From: Pseudomonas alcaliphila JAB1
GTDB taxonomy: Bacteria; Pseudomonadota; Gammaproteobacteria; Pseudomonadales; Pseudomonadaceae
Reading direction: 5' to 3'
NCBI RefSeq assembly: GCF_001941865.1
Contig: NZ_CP016162.1
Coordinates: 1,364,001 to 1,428,000, forward strand
Length of the DNA: 64,000 nt
Translations under genes and position numbers: made by a program
Part shown: positions 57,773 to 64,000 of the stretch, one piece after another
Layout of the letters: each line of letters starts with the position of its first letter
Position numbering within the stretch: position 1 is the first letter of the stretch
The notes under the pieces: model-generated
Told to the model about the DNA's origin: nothing
The model's database searches: none
The model's input: only the letters and a program-made list of their open reading frames with translations

Positions 57773-58156
57773 TCAGGCGTCGGCGTTGGCGTTCAACAGA
57801 CGATCATAGCCGGCCTTGTCGAGCAGGTCGGCGAGCACGGCGTTGTCGGCCAGGCGCATGCGGAAGAACCAGGCCTTGTCCAGCGGCGACTCGTTGACCA
57901 GTTCCGGGCTGCCTTCCAGCTCGGCGTTGACTTCGACGATCTCGCCGTCCAGCGGCATGGCGATGTTGCTGGCGGCTTTCACCGATTCCAGCACCGCCAC
58001 TTCCTCGCCCTGGGCGTAGGCCTGGGTTTGCGGCAGTTGCACGTACACCACGTCGCCGAGCGCGTCCTGGGCGTAATGGGTGATGCCGACGGTAACCAGA
58101 CCATCGTTGTCCAGACGCAGCCATTCGTGATCGGCGGTGAAACGCAACTCGCTCAT
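57773..58156 (-). CDS. gcvH: Glycine cleavage system H protein
   Basis: Lipoyl carrier of 127 residues. The lipoylation site is Lys60 in [10 protein letters not shown]; the start is [16 protein letters not shown]. First gene of the operon, with TGAGGAATTGAC before the ATG. The sigma-54 promoter and GcsR-like sites upstream predict induction by glycine. Confidence 0.96.
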   Translation of the reverse strand: MSELRFTADHEWLRLDNDGLVTVGITHYAQDALGDVVYVQLPQTQAYAQGEEVAVLESVKAASNIAMPLDGEIVEVNAELEGSPELVNESPLDKAWFFRMRLADNAVLADLLDKAGYDRLLNANADA

Positions 58157-58218
58157 GTCAATTCCTCAGGGGGGTAATGGTGTCCGCTTCTAGGTGGCGG
58201 GCAGGTTGTGGGAGCGTC

Positions 58219-58234
58219 TGCAATGCCGGTGCCA
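58219..58234 (-). promoter_or_regulatory. Sigma-54 promoter of the gcv operon
   Basis: Minus strand TGGCACCGGCATTGCA: a full -24 (TGGCAC) and -12 (TTGCA) pair with 5-bp spacing, about 63 bp upstream of the gcvH ATG. It matches the RpoN consensus and fits the known RpoN/GcsR control of gcvH2. Confidence 0.9.
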
Positions 58235-58297
58235 AAGTAAAAATATTCAATAAAATCAAATGCTTAATTATATTTTTAAGGGTTGTATACAGTCCTC

Positions 58298-58315
58298 TGG
58301 AACGATATCGCTACG
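58298..58315 (-). promoter_or_regulatory. GcsR-like binding site 1
   Basis: Minus strand CGTAGCGATATCGTTCCA matches 11 of 14 fixed positions of the GcsR consensus as I remember it (TGTAACG-N4-CGTTCCG). It lies about 70-90 bp upstream of the -24 element. Confidence 0.65.
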
Positions 58316-58397
58316 AATCCAGGCGTCGCAAATGGAAAAGTCGAAGTCGCACCAGACAGGGCGCGGCTTTCGCTCATTTGTTGCTGAATCGTTACGG

Positions 58398-58415
58398 CGT
58401 AATGATATCGATACG
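58398..58415 (-). promoter_or_regulatory. GcsR-like binding site 2
   Basis: Minus strand CGTATCGATATCATTACG, about 10 of 14 fixed positions of the same consensus, exactly 100 bp from site 1. An adjacent half-site CGTAACG lies at 58390-58396. The 335-bp gap 58157-58491 holds no gene. Confidence 0.5.
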
Positions 58416-58491
58416 TCATCTAACTGGAACCGCTCAAGGGCATCCAGGGTCGGTAACTGGGAGGCTTTATAAACAAGGAGATAGATCGACC

Positions 58492-59043
58492 ATGAGACCC
58501 CTGATTCCCCTGGCATTCGCGTTGCTCGGCGCCACCAGCCTGCAGGCCAGCGAGACAGTCACCGTGACCCTCGAACAGGCCAGCGAAAACGGCACAGGCG
58601 CGCCTGTCGGCAGCGTGACCATCAGCCAGTCGCCCTATGGGCTGGTGTTTACTCCCAATCTTCAGGGCCTGGAGCCGGGCACGCATGGTTTTCACGTACA
58701 CACCGAGGCCAACTGCAATGCAGCCGAAGTGGACGGCAAGCTGACACCGGCTGGCGCGGCAGGCGGCCATTGGGACCCGCAGAACGCTGGCCGCCACGGT
58801 TTCCCCTGGGAAGACGACGCCCATCTCGGCGACCTGCCGGCGTTGCTCGTCACCGAGGATGGCAGCGCCAGCCAGCCGGTGCTGGCACCGCGACTCAAGC
58901 GTCTGGAAGACCTGCATAACCGCTCGCTGATGATTCACGCCGGCGGCGACAATCACGCCGATCATCCGCAACCTCTGGGCGGCGGCGGGGCGCGTGTAGC
59001 CTGTGGGGTAATCAAGGTGCCGACCAGCACCACGCCGATCTGA
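58492..59043 (+). CDS. sodC: Superoxide dismutase [Cu-Zn], periplasmic
   Basis: 183 residues with a signal peptide ([19 protein letters not shown]). Copper and zinc ligands are in [24 protein letters not shown], the following DDAHLGDL, and [13 protein letters not shown]. The disulfide cysteines are in ANCN and VACGVI. AAGGAG (58475-58480) and the signal peptide fix the start at 58492; a much longer upstream frame is spurious. It converts periplasmic superoxide to H2O2. The stop lies 17 bp before the mirror-image IS region. Confidence 0.94.
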   Translation: MRPLIPLAFALLGATSLQASETVTVTLEQASENGTGAPVGSVTISQSPYGLVFTPNLQGLEPGTHGFHVHTEANCNAAEVDGKLTPAGAAGGHWDPQNAGRHGFPWEDDAHLGDLPALLVTEDGSASQPVLAPRLKRLEDLHNRSLMIHAGGDNHADHPQPLGGGGARVACGVIKVPTSTTPI

Positions 59044-59078
59044 TTCAGAACCTAGAACCGTAGATACCGTCTTGAAGC

Positions 59079-60053
59079 TCACCTCGCAATAGCAAGTGCT
59101 GGATCAAAAGGCCGACCAGATTTCAGCACACCATAAGCGATACACAGCAGCTTACGCATAGCCGCGCAGGCGATCTGCTTGCCGGCTTTGCCCTTGGCTT
59201 TCATACGTTCGCCCATTTCTCGAATGGCCTGGTTGTGAGTCAGGGACGAGACGGCTGGCATATAAAGACCTGCACGCAAACGGGCTGGACCCATGCGCGA
59301 AATTCGCACATGTCCCTTGTGCTTACCCGACTCCTGCAACCTGGGGTTGAGGCCGGAAAAAGCGGTGACCGCTTTGCTGCTGTTGAAGCGTTGAATATCG
59401 CCCAACTCAGCCAGCAACAGCGCAGCGGTTCTGTCGGCGATACCGTCGATGCTGGTCAGCAGGTCTCGCTTGCCACGCAGGTCATCGTTGTCATCGAAGA
59501 GCTGCTTGATCGCTTTCAATGTTTCATCGGTCTGCTTTTTCAAATGATCGAGAACCGATTGAATCGAGACTCTGACCTTGCTTTCCTGGGTGCTCTCCAA
59601 GCGATTGCGCTCGATCTGCTCCAGCTCCTGAATATCTTTCAAACGGTGCACCAGAGCTCTTAAACGACGAATCTCAGGAGCCTCTGGCTGCCAGCTGCGC
59701 AGCTCAGCCAGATGCCTACTGCCATAGTCGGCCAGCAGCTTGGCATCGACCTTGTCCGTCTTCACTCGCTGCAACTGGCTACGGGCATAGAAGGCCGGCT
59801 GGGCCGGGTTGAGCACACAGACGCGGTAACCTTGCTTGAACAGCCACTCGGCCAGCGCTTCGTGATAGATACCCGTGGCCTCCATCACGATCCAGGCCTG
59901 GGGCTCTGCGTGCTTGAGCAACCACTGCTGTAGCGTCTCAAACCCTTTGAGATCGTTCGGCAATTTGGCCTTCGTGCGGTACTTGCCGTTGCTTTGCAGG
60001 GTCGCGATGTCGAATGTTTGTTTGGCAATGTCGATGCCGACAACAGCTGTCAT
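59079..60053 (-). CDS. IS110-family DEDD transposase, left copy
   Basis: 324 residues, identical to the right copy. The N-terminal RuvC-like DEDD domain has D8 (VGIDIAKQTFD), E58 (IVMEATGIYHE), D100 and D103 (VKTDKVDAKLLADY). A coiled-coil middle follows (about 135-190). The C-terminal Transposase_20 domain has FSGLNPRLQESGKHKG with likely catalytic Ser242. These positions nearly equal those of IS621. All catalytic residues are present, so the enzyme looks functional. GAGGAGAAAGCGAC precedes the ATG. Confidence 0.95.
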   Translation of the reverse strand: MTAVVGIDIAKQTFDIATLQSNGKYRTKAKLPNDLKGFETLQQWLLKHAEPQAWIVMEATGIYHEALAEWLFKQGYRVCVLNPAQPAFYARSQLQRVKTDKVDAKLLADYGSRHLAELRSWQPEAPEIRRLRALVHRLKDIQELEQIERNRLESTQESKVRVSIQSVLDHLKKQTDETLKAIKQLFDDNDDLRGKRDLLTSIDGIADRTAALLLAELGDIQRFNSSKAVTAFSGLNPRLQESGKHKGHVRISRMGPARLRAGLYMPAVSSLTHNQAIREMGERMKAKGKAGKQIACAAMRKLLCIAYGVLKSGRPFDPALAIAR

Positions 60054-60083
60054 GTCGCTTTCTCCTCAACGAACTCCAATGAT

Positions 60084-60269
60084 CGCCACTGCATCCGTCC
60101 AACCTTGTCGATGCGAGCTCGAGGCCCTGGATACCGTTCGGACTTATGGATGAGTGCGGAGGAGTACAGCGCAATCTACGGAGCAAGCTCGAAGCTTAAG
60201 GGTGGGTGCGGCTTGTACTCTCTCCCCCGATGATCAGTCGGGAACCATAGCCTCACTGAAAGGCTGTGG
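60084..60269 (-). ncRNA. Predicted bridge RNA, left IS copy
   Basis: Exact mirror of the right-copy RNA (60450-60635). Its right-target guide CCGTAG complements the CTACGG found at this copy's outer junction (59063-59058 on the minus strand). Extents are approximate. Confidence 0.7.
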
Positions 60270-60279
60270 TCGAGATACA

Positions 60280-60439
60280 AGGGTGGGTTAGCGGCGCCAA
60301 TAGGTGAGCTCTCAGACACTGCGGTCGTGGTGCGCCGCGTAACCCACCGGGCGATCTTCCGCGTTGCGCCGATGGTGAGTTACGGCGCATCTGAACCTGC
60401 GGGGTTGTCCGTATTCAAGACGAGCGCCTAACCCACCCT
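60280..60439. repeat. Palindromic host repeat split by both IS copies
   Basis: The sequence between the two elements begins AGGGTGGGTTAGCGGCGCC and ends GAGCGCCTAACCCACCCT, with a centre homologous to the intact neighbour at 61696-61855. The outer remnants are CCGTAG (59058-59063) and CTACAGG (61656-61662). Joined, they restore GTAGGGTGGGTTAG...CTAACCCACCCTAC, a GTAG-ended repeat of about 168 bp. Confidence 0.85.
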
Positions 60440-60449
60440 TGTATCTCGA

Positions 60450-60635
60450 CCACAGCCTTTCAGTGAGGCTATGGTTCCCGACTGATCATCGGGGGAGAGA
60501 GTACAAGCCGCACCCACCCTTAAGCTTCGAGCTTGCTCCGTAGATTGCGCTGTACTCCTCCGCACTCATCCATAAGTCCGAACGGTATCCAGGGCCTCGA
60601 GCTCGCATCGACAAGGTTGGACGGATGCAGTGGCG
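60450..60635 (+). ncRNA. Predicted bridge RNA, right IS copy
   Basis: Fold read by eye. 5' hairpin 60450-60474 (CCACAGCCT/AGGCTATGG) and hairpin 60477-60493 (CCCGA/TCGGG). Target loop: stem GAGTACA/TGTACTC (60499-60505, 60551-60557). It encloses left guide ACCCACCCT (60512-60520, identical to target 60431-60439), tip AAGCTTCGAGCTT, and right guide CCGTAG (60538-60543). Donor loop: stems CACT/AGTG, ATCC/GGAT and GTCC/GGAC. It encloses ACGGTATC (60582-60589, identical to the element end 61649-61656) and ACAAG (60611-60615, complement of CTTGT at 60438-60442). Extents approximate. Confidence 0.75.
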
Positions 60636-60665
60636 ATCATTGGAGTTCGTTGAGGAGAAAGCGAC

Positions 60666-61640
60666 ATGACAGCTGTTGTCGGCATCGACATTGCCAAACA
60701 AACATTCGACATCGCGACCCTGCAAAGCAACGGCAAGTACCGCACGAAGGCCAAATTGCCGAACGATCTCAAAGGGTTTGAGACGCTACAGCAGTGGTTG
60801 CTCAAGCACGCAGAGCCCCAGGCCTGGATCGTGATGGAGGCCACGGGTATCTATCACGAAGCGCTGGCCGAGTGGCTGTTCAAGCAAGGTTACCGCGTCT
60901 GTGTGCTCAACCCGGCCCAGCCGGCCTTCTATGCCCGTAGCCAGTTGCAGCGAGTGAAGACGGACAAGGTCGATGCCAAGCTGCTGGCCGACTATGGCAG
61001 TAGGCATCTGGCTGAGCTGCGCAGCTGGCAGCCAGAGGCTCCTGAGATTCGTCGTTTAAGAGCTCTGGTGCACCGTTTGAAAGATATTCAGGAGCTGGAG
61101 CAGATCGAGCGCAATCGCTTGGAGAGCACCCAGGAAAGCAAGGTCAGAGTCTCGATTCAATCGGTTCTCGATCATTTGAAAAAGCAGACCGATGAAACAT
61201 TGAAAGCGATCAAGCAGCTCTTCGATGACAACGATGACCTGCGTGGCAAGCGAGACCTGCTGACCAGCATCGACGGTATCGCCGACAGAACCGCTGCGCT
61301 GTTGCTGGCTGAGTTGGGCGATATTCAACGCTTCAACAGCAGCAAAGCGGTCACCGCTTTTTCCGGCCTCAACCCCAGGTTGCAGGAGTCGGGTAAGCAC
61401 AAGGGACATGTGCGAATTTCGCGCATGGGTCCAGCCCGTTTGCGTGCAGGTCTTTATATGCCAGCCGTCTCGTCCCTGACTCACAACCAGGCCATTCGAG
61501 AAATGGGCGAACGTATGAAAGCCAAGGGCAAAGCCGGCAAGCAGATCGCCTGCGCGGCTATGCGTAAGCTGCTGTGTATCGCTTATGGTGTGCTGAAATC
61601 TGGTCGGCCTTTTGATCCAGCACTTGCTATTGCGAGGTGA
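60666..61640 (+). CDS. IS110-family DEDD transposase, right copy
   Basis: 324 residues, identical to the left copy: D8, E58, D100, D103 and probable Ser242 intact. This recombinase uses a bridge RNA (see 60450-60635) to bring donor and target together. GAGGAGAAAGCGAC precedes the ATG. The stop lies 15 bp from the element's right end. Confidence 0.95.
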   Translation: MTAVVGIDIAKQTFDIATLQSNGKYRTKAKLPNDLKGFETLQQWLLKHAEPQAWIVMEATGIYHEALAEWLFKQGYRVCVLNPAQPAFYARSQLQRVKTDKVDAKLLADYGSRHLAELRSWQPEAPEIRRLRALVHRLKDIQELEQIERNRLESTQESKVRVSIQSVLDHLKKQTDETLKAIKQLFDDNDDLRGKRDLLTSIDGIADRTAALLLAELGDIQRFNSSKAVTAFSGLNPRLQESGKHKGHVRISRMGPARLRAGLYMPAVSSLTHNQAIREMGERMKAKGKAGKQIACAAMRKLLCIAYGVLKSGRPFDPALAIAR

Positions 61641-61695
61641 GCTTCAAGACGGTATCTACAGGGGGGTGAAGGTGTCCAGGCGCGCGGTCAGAACC

Positions 61696-61855
61696 GTAGG
61701 GTGAGTTAGCGGCGCTGATCGATGAACGATCTGACTCCACGGTGGTGGTGCGCCGCGTAACCCACCGGGCGGTCTTCCGCGTTGCGCCGATGGTGGGTTA
61801 TGGCGCATCTGAACCTGCGGGGTTGTCCGTATTTTAGACAAGCGCCTAACCCACC
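61696..61855. repeat. Intact copy of the IS-target repeat
   Basis: GTAGGGTGAGTTAGCGGCGC at the left, AGCGCCTAACCCACC at the right, with a centre nearly identical to 60295-60424 (for example GGTGCGCCGCGTAACCCACC shared). The right end continues GGGCG instead of CTAC, so the CT core is missing there. Confidence 0.85.
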
Positions 61856-61866
61856 GGGCGAGTGCG

Positions 61867-63387
61867 TCAGTGCTTGCCAGGAATCCCGTACTTGCGCAGG
61901 CGCTTGGCGATGGCGGTGTGCGAGGTGCCCAGGCGCGCGGCCAGTTGGCGGCTGGAAGGGTGGCTGTCGTAGAGCTTTTCCAGCAGTGCCTTCTCGTACT
62001 CGTCCATGGCCTGTTCCAGGCTGGCGACTTCCCCTTCCACCCTCGGCGCCACTTCGGTGCCGGCAATATCCAGGTCGTCCATCTCCACCCAGTTGCTGTC
62101 GCAGATCGCGGCGGCGCGGAAGATCACGTTCTGCAACTGGCGCACGTTGCCTGGCCAGCGCCCGGCCAGCAGCGCCGGGAAGGTAGCCGGCGCCAGGCGG
62201 CAGGGCAGGCGCTGGATCTGCGCGCAGGCCTGGGCCATGAAGTGCTGTGCCAGCAGCAGGATGTCCTGGCCACGCTCGCGCAGCGGCGGCACTTCCAGGT
62301 TGAGCACATTGAGGCGGTAGAACAGGTCTTCACGGAAGCTGCCTTCGGCCACCATCTTTTCCAGGTCGCGGTGGGTGGCGCTGAGGATGCGTACGTCCAC
62401 CTTCACCTCGCGGTCGCCACCGACGCGGCGGAAGCTGCCGTCGCTGAGAAAGCGCAGCAGCTTGGCCTGCAGATAGGGCGACATCTCGCCGATCTCGTCG
62501 AGAAACACCGTGCCCTGGTTGGCCAGCTCCAGCAGCCCCGGCTTGCCGCCGCGTTGCGCGCCGGTGAAGGCGCCAGGGGCATAGCCGAACAGCTCGCTCT
62601 CGGCCAGGTTCTCCGGCAGGGCGGCGCAGTTCAGCGCCAGAAAGGGCGCAGTGCGACGCACGCTGACGGTATGACAGGCGCGCGCCACCAGCTCCTTACC
62701 CGTACCGGTTTCACCGTGGATCAGCAGCGGTGCATCCAGCGACGCCACCCGCAGCGCGCGGGCCTTGAGCGCGCGGATCGGTGCCGACTCGCCAAGCAGC
62801 GAATCGAACCCCTCGGCATGGTCATGATGCAGTGCAGCCAGGCGCTGGCCCATGCGGCTCGGCGCATAAAGGGTCAGCAGGCCGCCGGTCAGGCGACCGT
62901 CTTCGGTGATCGGTTGGGCATCGAGCAGCAGCGGCTGGCCGGCGAAGTGCACCTCGCGCAGCGGCTGATGAAAACCGGCGGCGAGCAGCGATTGCTGCAG
63001 TGCTTCATCGGCGAACAGCGCGGCGATGCTCAGGCCTTCGGGAGGGCGGCTGCACATGTCCACCAGCGCCGGGTTGGCCAGCAGCACGGTGGCGCGGTCA
63101 TCCACCGCCAGCACCGGGTCGGGCATGGCAGCGAGCAAGGCATCGAGCTGCAGGCGGCGACGCTGGCCGGGCAGAATGTCCACCACCTCCACGCTCTGCA
63201 CGCCATGCACCTGCAACAGCGCGCCGCGCAGTTCCTCGAGCACGGCGGCGCTGAGGGTCGGTGCGTCGATGTAGACGTTTGGCGGTACCATCTCCACTGC
63301 ATCGAGGTTCAGATTGCGCCCGCCAAGCAGCGCCAGGACTTCCTGGGTGATGCCGACGCGGTCGATGAAACTGACGTGGATGCGCAT
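61867..63387 (-). CDS. gcsR: TyrR-like sigma-54 activator GcsR
   Basis: 506 residues. An ACT domain (about 1-75) and a PAS-like domain (about 80-185) lead. The AAA+ domain (about 200-430) has Walker A GETGTGKE, the sigma-54-contact loop GAFTGA, Walker [11 protein letters not shown] and the R-finger region. A Fis-like HTH ends the protein ([24 protein letters not shown]). E. coli TyrR lacks GAFTGA; its presence marks a true RpoN activator. In P. aeruginosa GcsR activates the glycine-cleavage operon in response to glycine. The gcv operon with an RpoN promoter lies 3.6 kb away across sodC and the IS pair. Confidence 0.93.
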   Translation of the reverse strand: MRIHVSFIDRVGITQEVLALLGGRNLNLDAVEMVPPNVYIDAPTLSAAVLEELRGALLQVHGVQSVEVVDILPGQRRRLQLDALLAAMPDPVLAVDDRATVLLANPALVDMCSRPPEGLSIAALFADEALQQSLLAAGFHQPLREVHFAGQPLLLDAQPITEDGRLTGGLLTLYAPSRMGQRLAALHHDHAEGFDSLLGESAPIRALKARALRVASLDAPLLIHGETGTGKELVARACHTVSVRRTAPFLALNCAALPENLAESELFGYAPGAFTGAQRGGKPGLLELANQGTVFLDEIGEMSPYLQAKLLRFLSDGSFRRVGGDREVKVDVRILSATHRDLEKMVAEGSFREDLFYRLNVLNLEVPPLRERGQDILLLAQHFMAQACAQIQRLPCRLAPATFPALLAGRWPGNVRQLQNVIFRAAAICDSNWVEMDDLDIAGTEVAPRVEGEVASLEQAMDEYEKALLEKLYDSHPSSRQLAARLGTSHTAIAKRLRKYGIPGKH

Positions 63388-63460
63388 TGATGACGGTCGA
63401 ATTGGGCGAACAGGCGGCGATTATGCCTGCTCTGCCCGGCATGAGGAAAAGGGCAACAGC

Positions 63461-63658
63461 GTGAGTACAGAAAAACCGAGCCGCGCCGACTACCACCGCC
63501 AGCACCAGGCCCGCGCCGAAGCCGAGGCCCAGCGTCTGCTGGCGCGCAAGGCCGAGATGCAAGGGCGCTGGCTACCCTGGGTGGCGCAGGAGCTGTACCA
63601 GCTCAGCCCACCGGAGTTCGCCAACATGGTGCGGCGGGAGTTGCAGCGCCTGGCATGA
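63461..63658 (+). CDS. Small basic protein of unknown function
   Basis: 65 residues starting at GTG 63461 (AGGAAAAGGG upstream). It is highly charged and helical: EKPSRADYHRQHQARAEAEAQ at the start and WVAQELYQLSPPEFANMVRREL at the end. Divergent from gcsR by 73 bp. Not recognised; a nucleic-acid or protein-binding helical hairpin is possible. The upstream in-frame extension to 63314 overlaps gcsR and is unlikely. Confidence 0.65.
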   Translation: MSTEKPSRADYHRQHQARAEAEAQRLLARKAEMQGRWLPWVAQELYQLSPPEFANMVRRELQRLA

Positions 63659-63679
63659 ATGGCGAGCCGCATACCAACT

Positions 63680-63760
63680 GTAGGAGCTGCGCTCCGCAGC
63701 GAATGCGATCATTCAGGCGATAGAGAACTCAAGCGCTTCGCCCCGGGGCGGGGCTCCTAC
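63680..63760. repeat. REP-like inverted pair, GTAGGAGC family
   Basis: GTAGGAGCTGCGCTCCGCAG at the left and GCCCCGGGGCGGGGCTCCTAC at the right, just downstream of the small protein gene. Confidence 0.78.
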
Positions 63761-63766
63761 AGCCAA

Positions 63767-63954
63767 GTAGGGCGTACTCGGCTTTGGCTTCCTGCGTCGC
63801 TCTACCTCCTGCATCCATGCAGTCGTCGCGAAGCAGCGAGTAGGGCGTACTCGCGAAGCAGTACGCCGTTGGGGGGCGCAATGGGCGTGGGTTGTGGTGC
63901 CGGACTCGGCATGGCTCGGCGGACTGTTCGCCTAGGCTCCTGAGTCCGCCCTAC
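63767..63954. repeat. GTAGGGCGTACTCG repeat, partial and complete units
   Basis: A partial arm GTAGGGCGTACTCGG at 63767 and a full unit GTAGGGCGTACTCGCGAAGC...GAGTCCGCCCTAC at 63840-63954, matching 40364-40442. No gene is supported in 63659-64000. Confidence 0.75.
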
Positions 63955-64000
63955 GCACGCTTGCGCGCACAGCTGCTCATATCCACCTTGCCCACATAAG

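Larger units (their letters stand above)
59064..60279 (-). mobile_element. IS110-family element, left copy
   Basis: 1216 bp between two copies of a CT core (read on the minus strand: 60281-60280 and 59063-59062). One transposase gene lies near one end with only 15 bp after its stop. About 226 bp of noncoding DNA precede the gene, the layout of the IS110 group. There are no terminal inverted repeats or target duplications beyond the core. It is inserted in the left end of a palindromic repeat. Confidence 0.9.
60440..61655 (+). mobile_element. IS110-family element, right copy
   Basis: 1216 bp, identical to the left copy in opposite orientation. It is bounded by CT cores at 60438-60439 and 61656-61657: AACCCACC-CT-TGTATCTCG at the entry and GACGGTAT-CT-ACAGG at the exit. 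Inserted in the right end of the same palindromic repeat. Confidence 0.9.
59060..61659. repeat. 2.6-kb palindrome made of two mirror-image IS copies
   Basis: Positions x and 120719-x are complementary from 59060 to 60291 and 60428 to 61659, arms of 1232 bp around a 136-bp centre. The two encoded proteins and all checked noncoding stretches are identical. Confidence 0.93.

Noticed and set aside
58157..58230. Glycine riboswitch before gcvH
   Set aside because: The leader from the sigma-54 promoter to the ATG is only about 50 nt, too short for a glycine aptamer, and none of the conserved aptamer elements is seen.
58177..58491. N-terminal extension of sodC by 105 codons
   Set aside because: The signal peptide and AAGGAG fix the start at 58492; the extension covers the gcv control region.
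59064..61655. Composite transposon made of two flanking IS copies
   Set aside because: Only 160 bp of split host repeat lies between the copies and it carries no cargo; independent insertion into both ends of a palindrome explains it better.
61870..63390. A 506-codon open frame on the plus strand, as long as gcsR itself
   Set aside because: It is the antisense shadow of gcsR, rich in His/Gln/Gly from reversed codons, with no family motifs; the minus-strand frame has full ACT, AAA+ and HTH motifs.

Overview
The window is ordinary chromosomal DNA of a GC-rich Pseudomonas. Gene content and local order recall P. aeruginosa, but other details (a methylglyoxal synthase behind gap, no sdaA in the glycine-cleavage operon, several families of GTAG-ended repeats) suit the P. 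mendocina / P. pseudoalcaligenes side of the genus better. The species assignment is inference from remembered synteny (erdR-dgkA, finR/fpr, ppiA-hydrolase-LysR-azoR, edd/gap, rdgC-tRNA-FKBP, EAL/GGDEF-algO, ahpC-ahpF, gcvH-gcvP-glyA-gcvT with gcsR). There is no prophage, CRISPR array or plasmid backbone.

Layout. 1-10 kb: a FadL-type porin, a DTW-domain tRNA-modifying enzyme, a DMT exporter, ErdR and DgkA, the divergent finR/fpr pair, and the ppiA-hydrolase-LysR operon facing an azoreductase. 10-20 kb: two overlapping DMT transporters, a DHFR-like reductase, a CigR-like protein, a DEAD-box helicase, an ABC exporter, arfB, and the mgsA-gap pair, which faces edd across two HexR operators. 20-31 kb: edd, a REP cluster, rdgC, tRNA-Val and tRNA-Asp, an FKBP lipoprotein, a three-gene overlapping XRE/Sel1 operon, an EAL-CBS-GGDEF protein and the AlgO/Prc protease. 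31-36 kb: a quinone oxidoreductase, ahpC and ahpF, and a ureidoglycine aminohydrolase-like bicupin facing a LysR regulator. 36-42.5 kb: a tightly overlapping operon for a binding-protein ABC importer, an alkaline-phosphatase-superfamily hydrolase and a HAD phosphatase, facing a GntR/UTRA regulator. This looks like uptake and stepwise dephosphorylation of an organophosphorus compound whose identity I cannot read. 42.7-47 kb: small stress or detoxification genes (YciI/DGPF, DUF899, SnoaL, WYL regulator, GST, VOC). 47-52 kb: an M14 carboxypeptidase, an OprD porin, a CHM isomerase, and SoxR with its operator in front of an FMN reductase. 52-63.4 kb: the glycine-cleavage operon with a sigma-54 promoter and GcsR-like sites, sodC, two mirror-image IS110-family elements, and the activator gene gcsR.

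The most striking structure is at 59058-61662. Two identical IS110-type elements sit in opposite orientation in the two ends of one palindromic repeat and form a 2.6-kb palindrome. The 5' noncoding part of each element folds by eye into the two-loop layout of an IS110 bridge RNA. Its loops contain segments matching both the disrupted repeat (target) and the element's own ends (donor), with a CT core at every junction. The insertion specificity can therefore be read from the sequence.

Repeats are a second theme. Several families of GTAG...CTAC hairpins (REP-like) fill many intergenic gaps. A separate three-member family of long hairpins keeps a conserved skeleton while its stem arms change together.
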